DNA from: Malania oleifera
Taxonomy: Eukaryota > Streptophyta > Magnoliopsida > Santalales > Ximeniaceae
Length of the DNA stretch: 64,000 bases
NCBI RefSeq assembly: GCF_029873635.1
Contig: NC_080422.1
Location: 15,778,049 to 15,842,048, forward strand
Direction of reading: 5' to 3'
Positions 11,974 to 24,365 of the stretch are shown one piece after another (within the stretch, counting starts at the first letter, position 1; each line of letters begins with the position of its first letter). The notes under the pieces were generated by a model. It was not told where the DNA came from and searched no databases. It saw only the letters and a program-made list of their open reading frames with translations. The translations under genes and the position numbers were made by a program.

Positions 11974-11976
<3 letters not shown>

Positions 11977-12548
11977 CTCGGCCATGGCTGTGGCAGCAGC
12001 AGAGAGCAGCAAGGGAAGAAGGATCTCAGGTTTGTGGGATTGAAGTAGCAGCAGCACGTAGCAGGAGAGTACTCAGGTCCTTTCTTCAACACACAGCAGC
12101 CTTTCGGGTTGTTCCCATGCAGCAGGTCTAGGGGAACTGGTGGAGTTGGCTCTTGGCTGGTCTGTTGGCAAGTTGATGCTCAGTTGATTCGTGGTCTGTA
12201 TGCTCCGGCGGTTGCAGCAAGGGCTGAGGACTGCTGGGATTGCTGGTGCTCTGGCTGCTGTGTGGAATGTTGCAGAGGACCTGGAGGAGAGGAAGTCCAG
12301 GGATGCTGGTGCCGGAAGGCTGGGGCTGCTTCGGCAGCTTGCTATGGTAGCTCATGGCCGTGGGCGATTCTGGTAGGAGTGTTGCAGTGGTGCTTGGAGG
12401 TTGCGGGCCGAAGTTGCAGTGACTGACAGAGAAACAGAGGAAGAGAGGAGGGGAAGTTTCAAGGTAAGACTGGAGATACAGAGAGAGGAAGAGAATATGC
12501 AAAGTAAAGAGAAGGAGAAAGAGAGGGGAAGGAGCAGACAAAGAGAAC

Positions 12549-12590
12549 AAGAAGAAGAAGAAGAAGAAGAAGAAGAAGAAGAAGAAGAAG
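12549..12590 (+). repeat. (GAA)n microsatellite in LTR 3
   Basis: About 14 GAA units. Copy B at 57495-57510 has only about four. Confidence 0.95.
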
Positions 12591-13039
12591 GAGAGGAAGA
12601 GAAGGTGAGGATGGGGAGCCCTCGGGCTGCCTGCGCAGGGGGAGGAAAAGAAGGGGTTTTAAAGAGGAAGCTGGGTGCCCTAGACCCACGACCCGGATGG
12701 GTCAACCTGACCGAATTGGAGCTGACCCGGCTTGCATGGCCGGGTCACATCACATATCCTTATATATATATTATTTTTTTTCTTTCTATGTTCATCGCCA
12801 AATTTGACCCTCCTAAAGCCCGTTTCTTAGAAAACTCAAAATACAAAAGTTGTAGATAATTCTTTCTTCTTTCTCCAAAAATTTAAACCGTCTCGATCGA
12901 AGCTTGGACGAAAAATTTATGCACGAAATACGAACAGATGTCGGTTTTGGTTCCTGGAACTTTTCCTGCGATAAAAAATTACCAAAAATTCAGAAATTGT
13001 GCAATAAAGTTCAAGAATCATAAATCACTACAAAAAAAC

Positions 13040-13630
13040 TGGTTTTTAGTGACGAAAGTAATAGTTACGAATTCAATTTTATCACTAATAAAAGAACATT
13101 AGTGACAGTTTTTAAGAACCGTCACTAATATTGTAGGCATTAGTGTCGGTTTAAGAAGTCGTCACTAATACAAAACTATTAGTGACGATTTAAAACCGTC
13201 ACTAATACTTTCGTCACTAAAAATAGCGCGACAAATAATTTCGGCGTGAAAATTTTACCGGGAAAATATGAGCGATGATTTCAGAGTATTAGTGACGGTT
13301 ATAACATGGTCACTACTAGTGTTTTTAGTTAAAAAAATATAAAAAAGAAATAGTAAGGGTATTAGTGACGATTTTGGGGAACCGTAACTAATAAGTGGTA
13401 TTAGTGACGGTTTTGAGGTCATCACTAATAATGTTTTTATTTAAAAACTATAAAAAAGAAATATTTAAGGTATTAGTGACGGTTGGGAGTACCGTCACTA
13501 ATAAGCGAGTATTAGTGACGGTTGTGAAACCGTCACTACTACTGTTCCTATCTAAAAAATGATAAAAAAGAAATATTTAAATGTATTAGTGACGGTTTTG
13601 GGGAACCGTCACTAATAAGGGTATTAGTGC
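13040..13630 (+). repeat. CACTA 5' subterminal repeats
   Basis: More than a dozen copies of TTAGTGACGG or its complement CCGTCACTAA occur, often as inverted pairs with a short loop. In this superfamily such motifs bind the transposase. The array stops at about 13630, where a GC-rich leader begins. Confidence 0.85.
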
Positions 13631-13774
13631 CCACGCCCGCACGGCCCACACGCCCCACTCGGCTCCTCCCACTCCAATCCCAAGCCAACCGGCCCAACCC
13701 TAAATCCCTAATCACCTAACCTAATGCCCGTAGCCCAATTCAATTGGAGCCCTAGCTGAGTGATGAACGTATTT

Positions 13775-14090
13775 GCTCAGAGAGCCAACAGGAGAGGAGA
13801 GAGTGACTGAGCGAGAGACCCTTCATTGTGGCCTTCTTCTTCAACCCTTCGAAGCCCTCTGGCCTTCGTGAGTTTGTCTTCCACACTGCGAACCAGCAAG
13901 AGCCCTTCCTGAGTTCGTGACTTCGTCAGGAGCTTTGCGAGTTCATCGTGGACATTTTCAACCCAGAAGGAGCTCCTCCGAAGCTCGTCTTTGAGTGTTT
14001 GTGAGTTCGTGGGTTCATTTCCGTCAAAGTTCGAATTTGTAAGTATTATTATTCTTCTTCTTCTACAAATCTGCTTTTTGTAGTCCACTG
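13775..14090 (+). repeat. Exon-like segment, first copy of a CACTA-internal duplication
   Basis: This GC-richer stretch contains repeated CTTCGTGAGTTCGTC phrases and ends at TTTGTAAGTATT, like a splice donor. A diverged copy lies at 18814-19130, and a related segment occurs in minus orientation near 54360. It is probably the 5' untranslated exon of the CACTA transposase transcript. The 107-residue minus-strand frame here is not supported. Confidence 0.6.
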
Positions 14091-15313
14091 TTGTCTGCAA
14101 ATCTGAAGTGGAGTAGTTGTATCTTTGAAGGCTCTCTTATTCCAAGCACACAACCCTCCTCTTTTGCTTGGGATCGAGACTAGCTGTGTGTGGAAAGAAT
14201 TAAGACATCAAGTTCATTGTAGTCAAATTTAAATTACAGAAAGACTATGGTAAAAATAGACAAACACAGAGCAAATTGAAGTTTGTTGTCTTTTTTGTGT
14301 CTTTATTCCCCTTTTCATTGGTTGGCCTTCTTAGTTCTGTAGTTCACAGACTTGTTAAAATGCAAAGATTTGACATATCAATTTTTGGGGATAAAGAAAA
14401 ATCTGGTATTGGTATTCATACATAAAAATTCCCATAAATGCGAATTCTGTATCCGGGTTAGTACATCAGAGAAACACAGGTTGGTCTCTGATTTAGTCTT
14501 TACGCTGTGAATTTCCCAAAGTTGCTGATTATATGATATTCATAAACACAAAGTCTCTCAAGTACTTAAGACAGAAGGGGTCTCCATTTACTCTTAAATA
14601 GAGCAGCCCACTCATAACTGTATAAAATGATTTGTTGGCAAACAGTATACTTTGTGATTTGGTATTTTGACTGGCAGAGCAATTTGTCATCTGCACAGAA
14701 TAAAGCAAATTCTAACACAAACCATTGAACCTAACACCTCATTTGGCATTGAAAGCATAATCAGAGAAGGAATCTTGGACTTCTTGAGAAAAATAACTTG
14801 CTGGCTTTCCCATTCTTTGTATTTTTTAATGAAAAAAAATATAAACACAAAAGCAGACTTGATCTTCCCACAATCAAAATCTGGTTCAAACATTTAAATT
14901 TAAACGCACTAGCTTATGTTGAAAGCAGAGTACAACTTATAGCATTCAATTTCTGTTTTAATATGCGGAGATAGTTCATTTTCTAGATCTTATGCATATA
15001 ATTTTTCTAGTATTATGATTCTATCTGCAGTGTTTTTATCTGCTTGCCAATCCTTCAAAATGTTTTTGGAATCATCAAGGGTGGCAAATAAGTACTCAAT
15101 GTTCAGTTAACCATTAAAAGCTATATAAAATTCAGAAAGAACCATTAAAAACTTTAAAAAATTCATATGGTTCATTTCTACCTTAGGCCTCAAGATTTAC
15201 AGATGTTGTAGAATTGTTTAGTAGTGAGGAAGCAGCAAACACTAACCTAAACCCTCTGAATGTGAGGAAATAGGCCAAGGGCCAAGGGCAAAAAGAAGAG
15301 GGTATATGCATTA
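14091..15313. other. CACTA interior, nothing recognised
   Basis: An AT-rich, intron-like sequence. Short frames such as 14667-14897 show no family features. Confidence 0.4.
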
Positions 15314-16394
15314 TAGGCTGTAACGCCCTGAACCCTTAAACCCGAGTCCGACGCGTTATACCTAATAATCCATAATTAACATAGCATACGCAGCGGAAAA
15401 ACATGATCATAATCTCCATATAACATAATACTAGAGTTTACTAATTCTAACTATAATCTATAATAAATCATCCAACATCTGCATTTCCATAATTACATAT
15501 ATCTCCAAAATATTTCAGTATGTTCACAACTTTTTTTTCTCCACAGACTTAAAATATAAGGACGTAAAACATAAATATTTTTATCTCATAATTAACATAG
15601 AAATATACCATTTTCTTTTACTATTTCCCAATAATGTTATAGAACCTCGAGCTCTCTAAGCTCGATCTCAATGAAATCCTGAAAAAAAAAAAGATGAATT
15701 TATATTCGGGTGAGACACATCTCAGTAAGGGAAGAAACCATATATTAAAACAGTGTGTGACCAACCTGAGTTTATATATAACATAATATTTAACATTTGA
15801 AAATCCTTAACATAATTTTCGAAATCATTCCCCGATCCTAATCAAACACATGCAAATGTTTAACCTATGAGATTTCCCGAGGATAGGGGTGATTACCCGC
15901 CCATACAAGTAGCACCCCTCTGCTCTGATACTTAGGCAACCCATAGGTTGCAGCTAAAGCATACCAGGGCACTCACCTTACTCAGTAAGCCCTCAAGTGA
16001 TAAATTAATCTCGTACTCACACTGTTCAACAATAGCTTACCGGCAAAGGCCCTAAGGATAGGGAAATCTACCCGCCCATACAAATAGGTTCCCTCTGCCC
16101 TAGTACGTTATGCAGCTACTGCCACATCTGTAGCTACTAGTGCACTCGCCTTACTCAGCAAGCCCTCAGGACTAAGGTACACCTTGCCCAATCGTAACAT
16201 GTTCTATGTACGTACATACTTCTAATATCATAATATATCATTCTTTCTATCATTATTTAATTATACACATCTGTTCATATTCATGGCTTAATATTGTATT
16301 GTATTTCACTTTAAGTGACTCTTTCCCATTTTACATTGTTCACATTTCACATTTCACATCCATTTCATTCATTTCCTTTTTCATTTCATTTCAT

Positions 16395-16642
16395 TTCATA
16401 CCCAGCATCTTTCAGCTGTTTTATCCAGCATCTTTCAGCTGTTTTACCCAACATCTTTCAGTTGTTTTACATTTACCCAGCCACTTTCAGCTATGACACA
16501 TTTACCCAGCCACTTTCAGCTGCGACACATTTACCCAGCCACTTTCAGCTGTGACACATTTACCCAGCCACTTTCAGCTGTTTTACTCAGCATCTTTCAG
16601 CTGTTTACCCAGCATTTTTCAACTGTTTACCCAGCATTTTTC
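16395..16642 (+). repeat. Minisatellite inside the solo LTR
   Basis: About ten imperfect units of 22-30 bases share the core CCAGCNNNTTTCAGCTGT, several with GACACATTTAC spacers. The frames here are repeat artefacts. Confidence 0.8.
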
Positions 16643-17655
16643 AGCTGTTTACATGATTGCATTAACATACACAGGCAACATTGTCCATATCATATTTTAT
16701 TTTCATGGTTTTACTTACCTAGCCTGCATCTCATACATTTAACATATATTTGCACAGATTCTCATGCCACACAATTTAACAATAAAATTCATACACTGCC
16801 TGTAAAATAAGCCAACCAATATTTAATATTTATATATTAAAAATATCTTTCATGTCTTACATAAATATTTTGAAAATATTTTTCCACTTTCATCAGTTCA
16901 TTTTTACACATACATATCTAATAAACATCCCTAAACTTAAAAAAAAATATAATTTAAACAGCTGGCATTTTACCCATACTGAAAAATTACACGTACATAT
17001 AACACAGTTTATTTTTTCATTAAATTCATAAAAATTCTGATTTAATATATATTTTTCCCCTTACCTAGTTTCTTGAAGTACGCCAACAGGGACTCCGAAA
17101 AAATACCTGCGGCGCTCACCTAGACCCTAAAATTAAATTCCTAATTTCAATAAATTATTCCTAAATAAAATATTAATTTAATACTTCCTAGGCCTTTAAA
17201 TACCAAATAAATAATTATCTCCTTAATTTTAGCCAAATTCTCAAATCCCACTCTCGCTTTGGAGTAGGGCTTAGAAAACTCCAATTGGAAAATTACTTAC
17301 GTCAAAATGACGATAACGACGACTAGGACCCCGTGGTGGTGTCTGTTCGTCGATTTAACCACATATTAATGGCGAAATTGAGAAAATGGAGAAAAATTAC
17401 CTTTCCCCAAGAGCAGTGCCTAAGCCGTTCCCATGAAAAATTTGCTTTAATAGAAATATCGGCAGCGGAACTAGGAATCCAAAGGCACCTTCCATTTCTC
17501 GATCCGTCGCAAACTCACCAAAAAATTGAAGGAAGAGAGGAGAGAGACGGAGGAGAGCCTGCGGCTGGCGCAAGACTTTTGCAGAGGGGGCGTCTTCTTC
17601 TTTCTTTTTCTTCTTCCTTTCTTCTTTCTTTCTTCTCTTCTTATCTCCTGTCAGT

Positions 17656-17659
<4 letters not shown>

Positions 17660-17693
<34 letters not shown>
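17660..17693 (+). repeat. (TA)n microsatellite in the solo LTR
   Basis: About 17 TA units followed by imperfect TATACA repeats. Confidence 0.95.
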
Positions 17694-17701
<8 letters not shown>

Positions 17702-17982
17702 TACATATATACATATATTTATTTATATATTATATTAACCATATATATATTTCTCTTATTTCAATCAGTTTTTTTTTTAATCTAATATAAAAATATTTAA
17801 TTTAATAACTAATTATTTAATTATTTAATTTATCTTAATTTAATTTAATTTCTTTAATTTTATTTTATTTTTTTCTCTTTTCCCACGTCATTCCTTTTAT
17901 TTATTTATCTGTTATTTTATTTATTATTATTTTTTTTAAAATTATTTTAATCTTTTTAAATTTTTCGGGTCTTTACATAGGC

Positions 17983-18813
17983 AGCAATGCTTCTATACTC
18001 TGCTTCTACATAATTGAAGCATTATCTTGATATCATGTGTGTGTATTCCATTATCTAAATTTCTTTAATGCTTCTAATAGTTGCAGGAATTAGAACAATG
18101 AACAAGTGAAAAAAAAAAAACAATTGCAAACTATAGTGATGCTCCCTCCAAATACTTACATGAAAAAATTTAAAGCATTGTGATGATCTTTTATGGTGTA
18201 TGTTTTAAATACTTTTGAAGATTTCATTTTCGTTTCAGTGAAATTAGAGATTTTCCATGCTTAGTAGTTCTCTCTGTCTCTCATGTAAAAAGACTCCTAA
18301 TTTCTAAACCCCAGTCCTGGGCCGGACATCTGTAGTTATCTGAGACCTGCAACAATTCGAAGAATAGATCCGATGCCTTCTCGTCTACTCCTCGACTTGT
18401 AGTTGCAGTGATAGAGATACTTACAGATGGCAATTAAATCAAATTCGTATATAACTCATAAATTTACTATCTAGTTCCATGAACTTTTGTATTTAGTTCC
18501 ATGGCATGTTATTGTGCTATCAACTCCTTCTCTAGCTATCTCCTCCCTTTGTCAGTTCTAGTTAACAGTTGAAGCATATATGCAGATTTTCCTTGAAGAA
18601 GTAAATTTCATATGAAGTAAAATGTCAAATTAATTACTACCATTTCATGTATTCATTGAGGCTTAGACCCATCCAATAACGGTTACTATACATTCATTCC
18701 CAATCGTACATGTGAGACAAATCAATTGTTATATTTCCATTGATTATTAGTCATACTATGTTGAGTAATAATCACTTGAACATGTTAATTATTTGATTCT
18801 TCATTTGTAGTGT
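17983..18813. other. CACTA interior, nothing recognised
   Basis: AT-rich sequence. The part around 18650-18790 resembles the minus strand near 53880-53970 in the CACTA-3 fragment, which supports its origin as CACTA 5' sequence. Confidence 0.4.
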
Positions 18814-19130
18814 CTGTTCAGAGAGCCAGCACGAGAGGAGAGAGTGAGAGACCCTTCAGTTTTGGCCTTCTTCTTCAACCCTTCAAAGCCCTCTGGCCTT
18901 CTTCTGACCTTCGTGAGTTCATCGTCAACCCTTCGAACCAGCAGGAGCTTCGTGAGTTAGTATTCCACATTGCGAACCAGCAGGAGCCCTTAGCGAGTTT
19001 TTCAGAAACTTCGTGAGTTCGTCGTGGAGATTTCGAACCAGAAGGAGCTCGTAACAAGCTCGTCTTTGAGCCTTCGTGAGTTCATCTGTGTGGAAGTTCA
19101 AATTTGTAAGTATTCTTCTTCTTCTTCTAC
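18814..19130 (+). repeat. Exon-like segment, second copy of the CACTA-internal duplication
   Basis: It matches 13775-14090 (for example CAGAGAGCCA, CTTCTTCAACCCTTC and the TTTGTAAGTATTCTTC end). The spacing is about 5 kb, or about 2.4 kb without the solo LTR. An upstream ATTTGTAG could act as a splice acceptor. Confidence 0.7.
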
Positions 19131-19907
19131 AGATCTTAACTCATTTTGCAAATGTCATTAGAAACTAAAGTACCTTCTCTCATTTGTGTGTAAAAGATTA
19201 AGAAAAATTTGAACAAATATTCAAATTTTGTATTAAAATGAAAGAATATGTACAATCTCTATTATGATTTATTTTTTATAATAAAGAATGATTATTTTTC
19301 TTATTATGGGGCTTAAAAAGTGTGTTCTCAAATGATTATTCCTCCTATTTGATCTCCTAACAAGTTTTGTTGGTTCAAGAGTTCTAGAGTTTGTTCTCAA
19401 AATGATTGATGGTTAATTATCACCAATGTTAGATGTTTGAACAATAAGCAGATTGCAAAAGAACTGTATGATACTTGTTTTTACTTCATCTATTAATCTT
19501 TGTAGATTGCAGGTAGCTTTAATTTTGAGAGACTTGTCCAAAAATTTGTAGGCAAAGTAAAGTTCCCTCCTTTGGTTGATGTGTCTTTAGGAGCCAATGA
19601 GAGATTTTATAGGTCATGCTAGAGTATTGTTATGTCAAACCCTAGGAGCTCTCATATTTTGACATATGTCCATATACAATACTTGAGCTTATGGATGAAT
19701 AAATTGTATTTTACTAGTGAAGCCCAGAGCCCATTTTCTTAATGAAGATCACGTGCAAAGGTTATACAGAGCCACAAAGCATTATATAAATATGTTGATT
19801 TTTTTTTCCTTTCATTTTTGCATTCTAAACTTATAAATTTGGCACACAATTTTTTGGAAAGATTTTTGCGTAACTTTCAATTTTCCTATACTATAATTTG
19901 GCTGAGC
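19131..19907. other. CACTA interior, nothing recognised
   Basis: AT-rich sequence with no recognisable gene. Confidence 0.4.
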
Positions 19908-20995
19908 GGACTATTAGTCATCCCTTAAATCTGAGAATACTTTCAATTTGCCTATACTATTTATGATGCTTCTATCCTTCTACTTGACAATTGTTTAAAA
20001 TCTTTCCTTGTTCTAACAGTGATCTGGGCGTATCTGGTATCAGAGCCAGTTTTATTCATTGCTCTTTCAAAGGTTTGTAATTGAGATTAAATGATATTGA
20101 CCATTAGGCATAATTTGTTATTACAAATGAACTTAATTTGGAATCACAGTTTGTTCAGATATGCACTTGCCTTCGGTTAAAGAACTAATTCACTTAAAAG
20201 TTTAAACTCATTAGGCATGCGTTTCAAATGATTATGTGTTCTCAAGGTTGCTAAAGGGTTGTCAGTCAAGCCTGGCTCGGCCAGTTATTCTGACATAATA
20301 GCACGTCCCTCCAGCAGACTATTAGCCATCCCTTAAATCTAAGAATACTCTCAATTTGCCTATACTATTTATGATGCTTCTGTCCTTTTACTTGACAATT
20401 GTTTAAAATCTTTCCTTGTTCTAACAGTGATCTGGGTGTATTTGGTATCAGAGCCAGTTTTATTCATTGCACTTTCAAAGGTTTGTAATTGAGATTAAAT
20501 TATACTGACCATTAGGCATAATTTGTTATTACAAATGAACTTAATTTGGAATTACAGTTTGTTCAGATATGCACTTGCCTTCGGTTAAAGAACTAATTCA
20601 CTTAAAAGTTTAAACTCATTAGGCATACGTTTCAAATGATTATGTGTTCTCAAGGTTGCTAAAGGGTTGTTAGTCAAGCCTGACTCGGCTAGTTATTCTA
20701 ACATAATACCACGTCCCTCCAATGGACTATTAGTCATCCTTTAAATCTGAGAATACTTTCAATTTGCCTATACTATTTATGATGCTTCTGTCCTTCTACT
20801 TGACAATTGTTTAAAATCTTTCCTTGTTCTAAGAGTGATCTGGACGTATCTGGTATCAGAACCAGTTTTATTCATTGCTCTTTCAAAGGTTTGTAATTGA
20901 GATTAAATGATACTGACCATTAGACATAATTTGTTATTACAAATGAACTTAATTTGGAATTACAGTTTGTTCAGATATGCACTTGCCTTCGGTTA
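19908..20995 (+). repeat. 408-bp tandem repeat, about 2.7 copies
   Basis: Units start at 19908, 20316 and 20724, with exact 408-base spacing. The third is cut after about 270 bases. Each unit holds TGGTATCAGAGCC or a one-base variant (20035, 20443, 20851), the sequence that binds initiator tRNA-Met in many plant retroelements. The units differ by scattered substitutions only. Confidence 0.93.
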
Positions 20996-21924
20996 TCCAA
21001 CACACAGAACAAAATCCAGCAACTATACAGAAGCCATGTAGGCTGTGCTCAGTTAGTTTAACCCCCGACTCCCCCCCCCCCAAAAAAAGGAGAAGTTGCA
21101 CACATTTTCTTGTAATTTTGGCAACTTCGGGATAGGAACTGCCCTTGCAGTTGTCATCCCACCATGTCTCGAAGATGTTTCCAATGCTTCTTCAAACTTC
21201 ATGAATTGTCCCACCCGAGTGACTGCCAAATTAATGACCATAGCATATCATGAGTTGACAAAAAAAGACATTTTTACATAAGCTGAGTTCAAACCTGTCA
21301 CATTTTCAGAAATACCCATTAACCCACAAGTCCAATTCCACTTCATTCTCTCCTTCCCCATTGATTACATTGTCGTGTATTATCCTCGTCCAACCAATGG
21401 AAACTTAAGCACTGTTCTCTGCTATTTAATTATAGTCTGAATTTAAGATATGGTTGGCATGTATTATTGTCGTGACTATCCAGGATGGTTGCATGCTAGT
21501 CTAGAATGCCTCCTACATGGCAGATGCAGTTGATGTGTATTGCATGTTGGTAGTGGATATAGGTTCTCGTGTGCCTTGAACTTGTTATAAATGCTCTATT
21601 TGAACCTATCAGGTGCAGGTTTTATGAGAAAATATCCAATTTATAGACGGCATGCTGTCAAAATTGCGTTAAAATTTGACCAAACAAAAAGAAAAGATAG
21701 GCTTAGTCGTTTAATGTTAAAATATTTTTGAAAGGATGAGTGAATCTTTAGAATCATAATAAATAAGGCAACGTAGATTTAGTTAATTTAGAACGGACAT
21801 TCATTAGATATTACAATCCATATTGCCACGTGTCGCTACTGGCTAGAGGAGAAAGTAATGACCTTCAAATGACTAAAGACTCACCAAGGACATCACCCTC
21901 AATCTCTTATTTTGCCACATCATT
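20996..21924. other. CACTA interior, unassigned
   Basis: A minus-strand frame at 21053-21241 (62 residues, with TSRHGGMTTARAVPIPKLPK) is of unknown kind. It may belong to a retroelement gag or a captured exon. Nothing else is recognised. Confidence 0.3.
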
Positions 21925-22431
21925 TTTAGCTTGTAGTTGCTGCTTTTGGTCCTCAAGAATTGCAGTTTTTTCTTCACAGGCAGCCTCTTGATCCTCAGCA
22001 AGGCTAACTCAGCCTTCAGCCTTCTTTGGACACTCATTGGACTCGTGGCCAATATCGAAGCATCTATAGCATTTCATGTTTACTTGAGGCTATTTTACCA
22101 CTATTATCACTGGTTGGTTGGTTAGCACGTAGAAGGGCTGCTTTCCTAGTTGGTGCACCACTCTTGTGTTCTTCAACATGGAACAATGGTCATCAACATA
22201 TAGGTGAACAAGTTCTGTCCTCTGAGGTAGAGCATGATTTATGCCTTCCACAGAAGATAACTTTCATGGTTTAATTTGACAGCAATGAAGTTTGTGGGGA
22301 GGAAAGAGAGACATTAGAGTTTGTGGTGAGGAAATAATTTGTTCAGGATTTTCAGCGATAGAAGAAAAGTTTTATGAGCTTTGGACTGAAAGACCTGGAA
22401 TGATGGACAGTCCTAGCTAGCTTTGATACCA
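21925..22431 (-). pseudogene. Copia-type gag fragment with zinc knuckle
   Basis: The minus strand encodes a motif like LNHESYLLW (about 22280-22250), typical of copia gag N-termini, and CYRCFDIGHESNEC (about 22070-22030), a complete CX2CX4HX4C nucleocapsid knuckle followed by lysines and a stop. The complement of TGGTATCAAAGC at 22420-22431 is a primer-binding site. The gene is short and broken. Confidence 0.5.
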
Positions 22432-22432
22432 T

Positions 22433-22646
22433 GACAAAAATAGAGAAAATAAAATCACATTGAGAGGAATTGTATCATTCTCATATATGTAATATTTGAT
22501 ACAGACATGGTATTTATATACATCAAGAAGGAATATTTTGTAGCATATCTCAGTATTTAACTGAAAATTACTCTGGAGGATTCTGGCTGTAAAAAAAAAA
22601 TATTTGATGATGAGCTGTCATTTGAGGTCTGATCATGCGTGACACC
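22433..22646 (-). repeat. Probable 5' LTR of the copia fragment
   Basis: It begins TGACAAAAATAGAG next to the primer site and may end at GCGTGACA near 22646. The outer boundary is uncertain. Confidence 0.35.
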
Positions 22647-22649
22647 CTT

Positions 22650-23750
22650 TTTGCTAATAAAGTGTAATAGAATTGAACTCATTCCATTTTAAAAATCCAT
22701 TATGGTTACTTGGCATGAATAGAAGTGTAAATGAATCTAATATTTTCTTTTTTTAATCAATTGTTTGTATTTAAATGAAAAATTATAAACAAAGGGCAAT
22801 AATAGTACTTCTTTCCAAATGCTTATAGATTCTCACCAAATCTGACAAACACTTTTTGTACAAAATGTATTTTTATTTTTATTTTTATTTTTTGAATTAT
22901 GAAATTGGTTAATCCTATTTCTTTGCATATTTTTCCAAGCATAATATTTAAGCTAAAAATAGAACTACAAAAATGTGATTTACAAATCCCTCTACTAGGC
23001 ACTGCCTCTATGCATTTCTAAAAGAAGCAATTTAGAATTTTTTCTTAAAACATATAATAATCTAGTTTACAATGAGTTGAAGAAGGATACATATTTGAGG
23101 CAAACAAGTGATTCAAGTAAAGGATCAGAGCAAAACAAACAGTAATTAATAATCAGTTTAGCTGTTCAAAATTTTACTTATTTATTATTATGAATCAGAA
23201 ACTGTACTGATGTTGCCTAAAATAAAATAAATAAGGCCCATCTCTTTGGGAAGAGATTCATTAATTATTAAGGAGATGGAAGGGCAAACACAATATGTGG
23301 GTCTCCCTATCCCAATAATTCCAGTGATGTGATTTATTTTTTATGCCTGTATATGTGGTAGGTAGTGATTTATTTTCAAAAACCGTATACTAATTTTTTT
23401 TTAACTTTCTTATTTTGTAGGGTTTGCAACTGTGACAACATTAGGACGATTGCATGCAGTTCGAATGCAGCTTTCCACTTTTTTTTTTTATCTGAACAAA
23501 TGAAATGTATTTAAATTTGAATTTTAATAATGTATTTCTATTTAAATTTGAATTTGTATAATATATTTGTATTTGAATTTGAATTTGAACTTTTATAATA
23601 AATGTATTTAAATTTGAATTAGAATTAGAATTTTGAAAAATTTAAGAATTTTATTGCAATTATGGTTTAATTTAATGCAAATGTAATTTAATTACAGATT
23701 TTTACAGGAATTAATCATAGGAAAAAAAAATTAATATCACTATTAATTGT
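22650..23750. other. CACTA 3' interior, AT-rich
   Basis: No gene is seen. The part from about 23390 has repeated TTTGAATTTGAATTT phrases and corresponds in reverse complement to 30300-30690 of the CACTA-2 fragment, so it is element sequence. Confidence 0.5.
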
Positions 23751-23754
23751 GCAA

Positions 23755-24365
23755 TTTAAGTATTAGTGACAATTTAAAAAGTGTCACTAATACGCTTTAG
23801 TGACGGTTTAAAACCGTCACTAAATCCTACGAGACAGTTCTACAGAGCAATAGTGACGGTTCTCCAATCGTCACTACTAATACACCAATAGTGACGGGCC
23901 TAACAATCGTCACTAATAATAAAGCAATAATGTCGATTTTAAAATCGTCACTAATAATAGAGAATTAGTGACAAATTCATAAGCGTCACTAATAATAGAG
24001 CAATATTGACGATTTCATCACCGTCACTAATAAATAGAGCAATGGTGACGATTTATAAACCGTCACTAATACTATGGCTTTAGTGACGATTTTTGTCCAT
24101 CCGGTGTAAAATCTATAATGACGGGCCTAGGTCTTTAGTGATAGTGTTATTCCGTCACTAATACTCCATTATTAGTGACGATTTTAATTTGTGACTAATA
24201 CGCTTTTATTAGTGACGGTTTGAAAAATTCGTCACTAATAAGTATTAGTAACGGTAGGTATAGCGATAAATTGAAAACCGTCACTAATACTCACAGAATC
24301 GTCATTAATACTAATAGTGACGGTTTTGTTAGCAATAGTGACGGTTTAAAACCGTCACTAATAAC
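23755..24365 (+). repeat. CACTA 3' subterminal repeats
   Basis: More than fifteen TAGTGACGG or CCGTCACTAA motifs occur, many as inverted pairs, mirroring the array at the other end. Confidence 0.88.

Larger units (their letters stand above)
11106..13025 (-). repeat. Gypsy-1 LTR 3, first part
   Basis: It begins TGAATCACTCG and is closely similar to 56052-57950. It contains GA (11905-11973) and GAA (12549-12590) microsatellites. It is interrupted by a CACTA element at 13026 and resumes at 24382. Confidence 0.8.
15319..17977 (-). mobile_element. Solo LTR of a gypsy element related to gypsy-3
   Basis: This LTR of 2659 bases begins TGTAACGCCCTGAACCC and ends TCGGGTCTTTACA. The perfect 5-bp target duplication taggc lies at 15314-15318 and 17978-17982. 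The opening 40 bases closely match the LTR at 37921. No internal domain is present, so LTR-LTR recombination is inferred. The orientation of the parent is minus, judged from the gypsy-3 LTR. Confidence 0.92.

Noticed and set aside
12401-12859. 152-residue glutamate/arginine-rich frame
   Set aside because: It spans GA- and GAA-rich LTR sequence. The homologous LTR at 57322-57579 does not keep the frame.
13040-13630. Short inverted repeats as a CRISPR array, terminators or miRNA precursor
   Set aside because: TAGTGACGG motifs flank both ends of a CACTA element and are its subterminal repeats.
16395-16642. CRISPR-like array
   Set aside because: Units are imperfect tandem repeats without unique spacers, inside a plant LTR.
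20035-20455. Three separate complete retroelements at the TGGTATCAGAGCC sites
   Set aside because: The sites are spaced exactly 408 bp apart within a tandem repeat, and no gag or pol follows.
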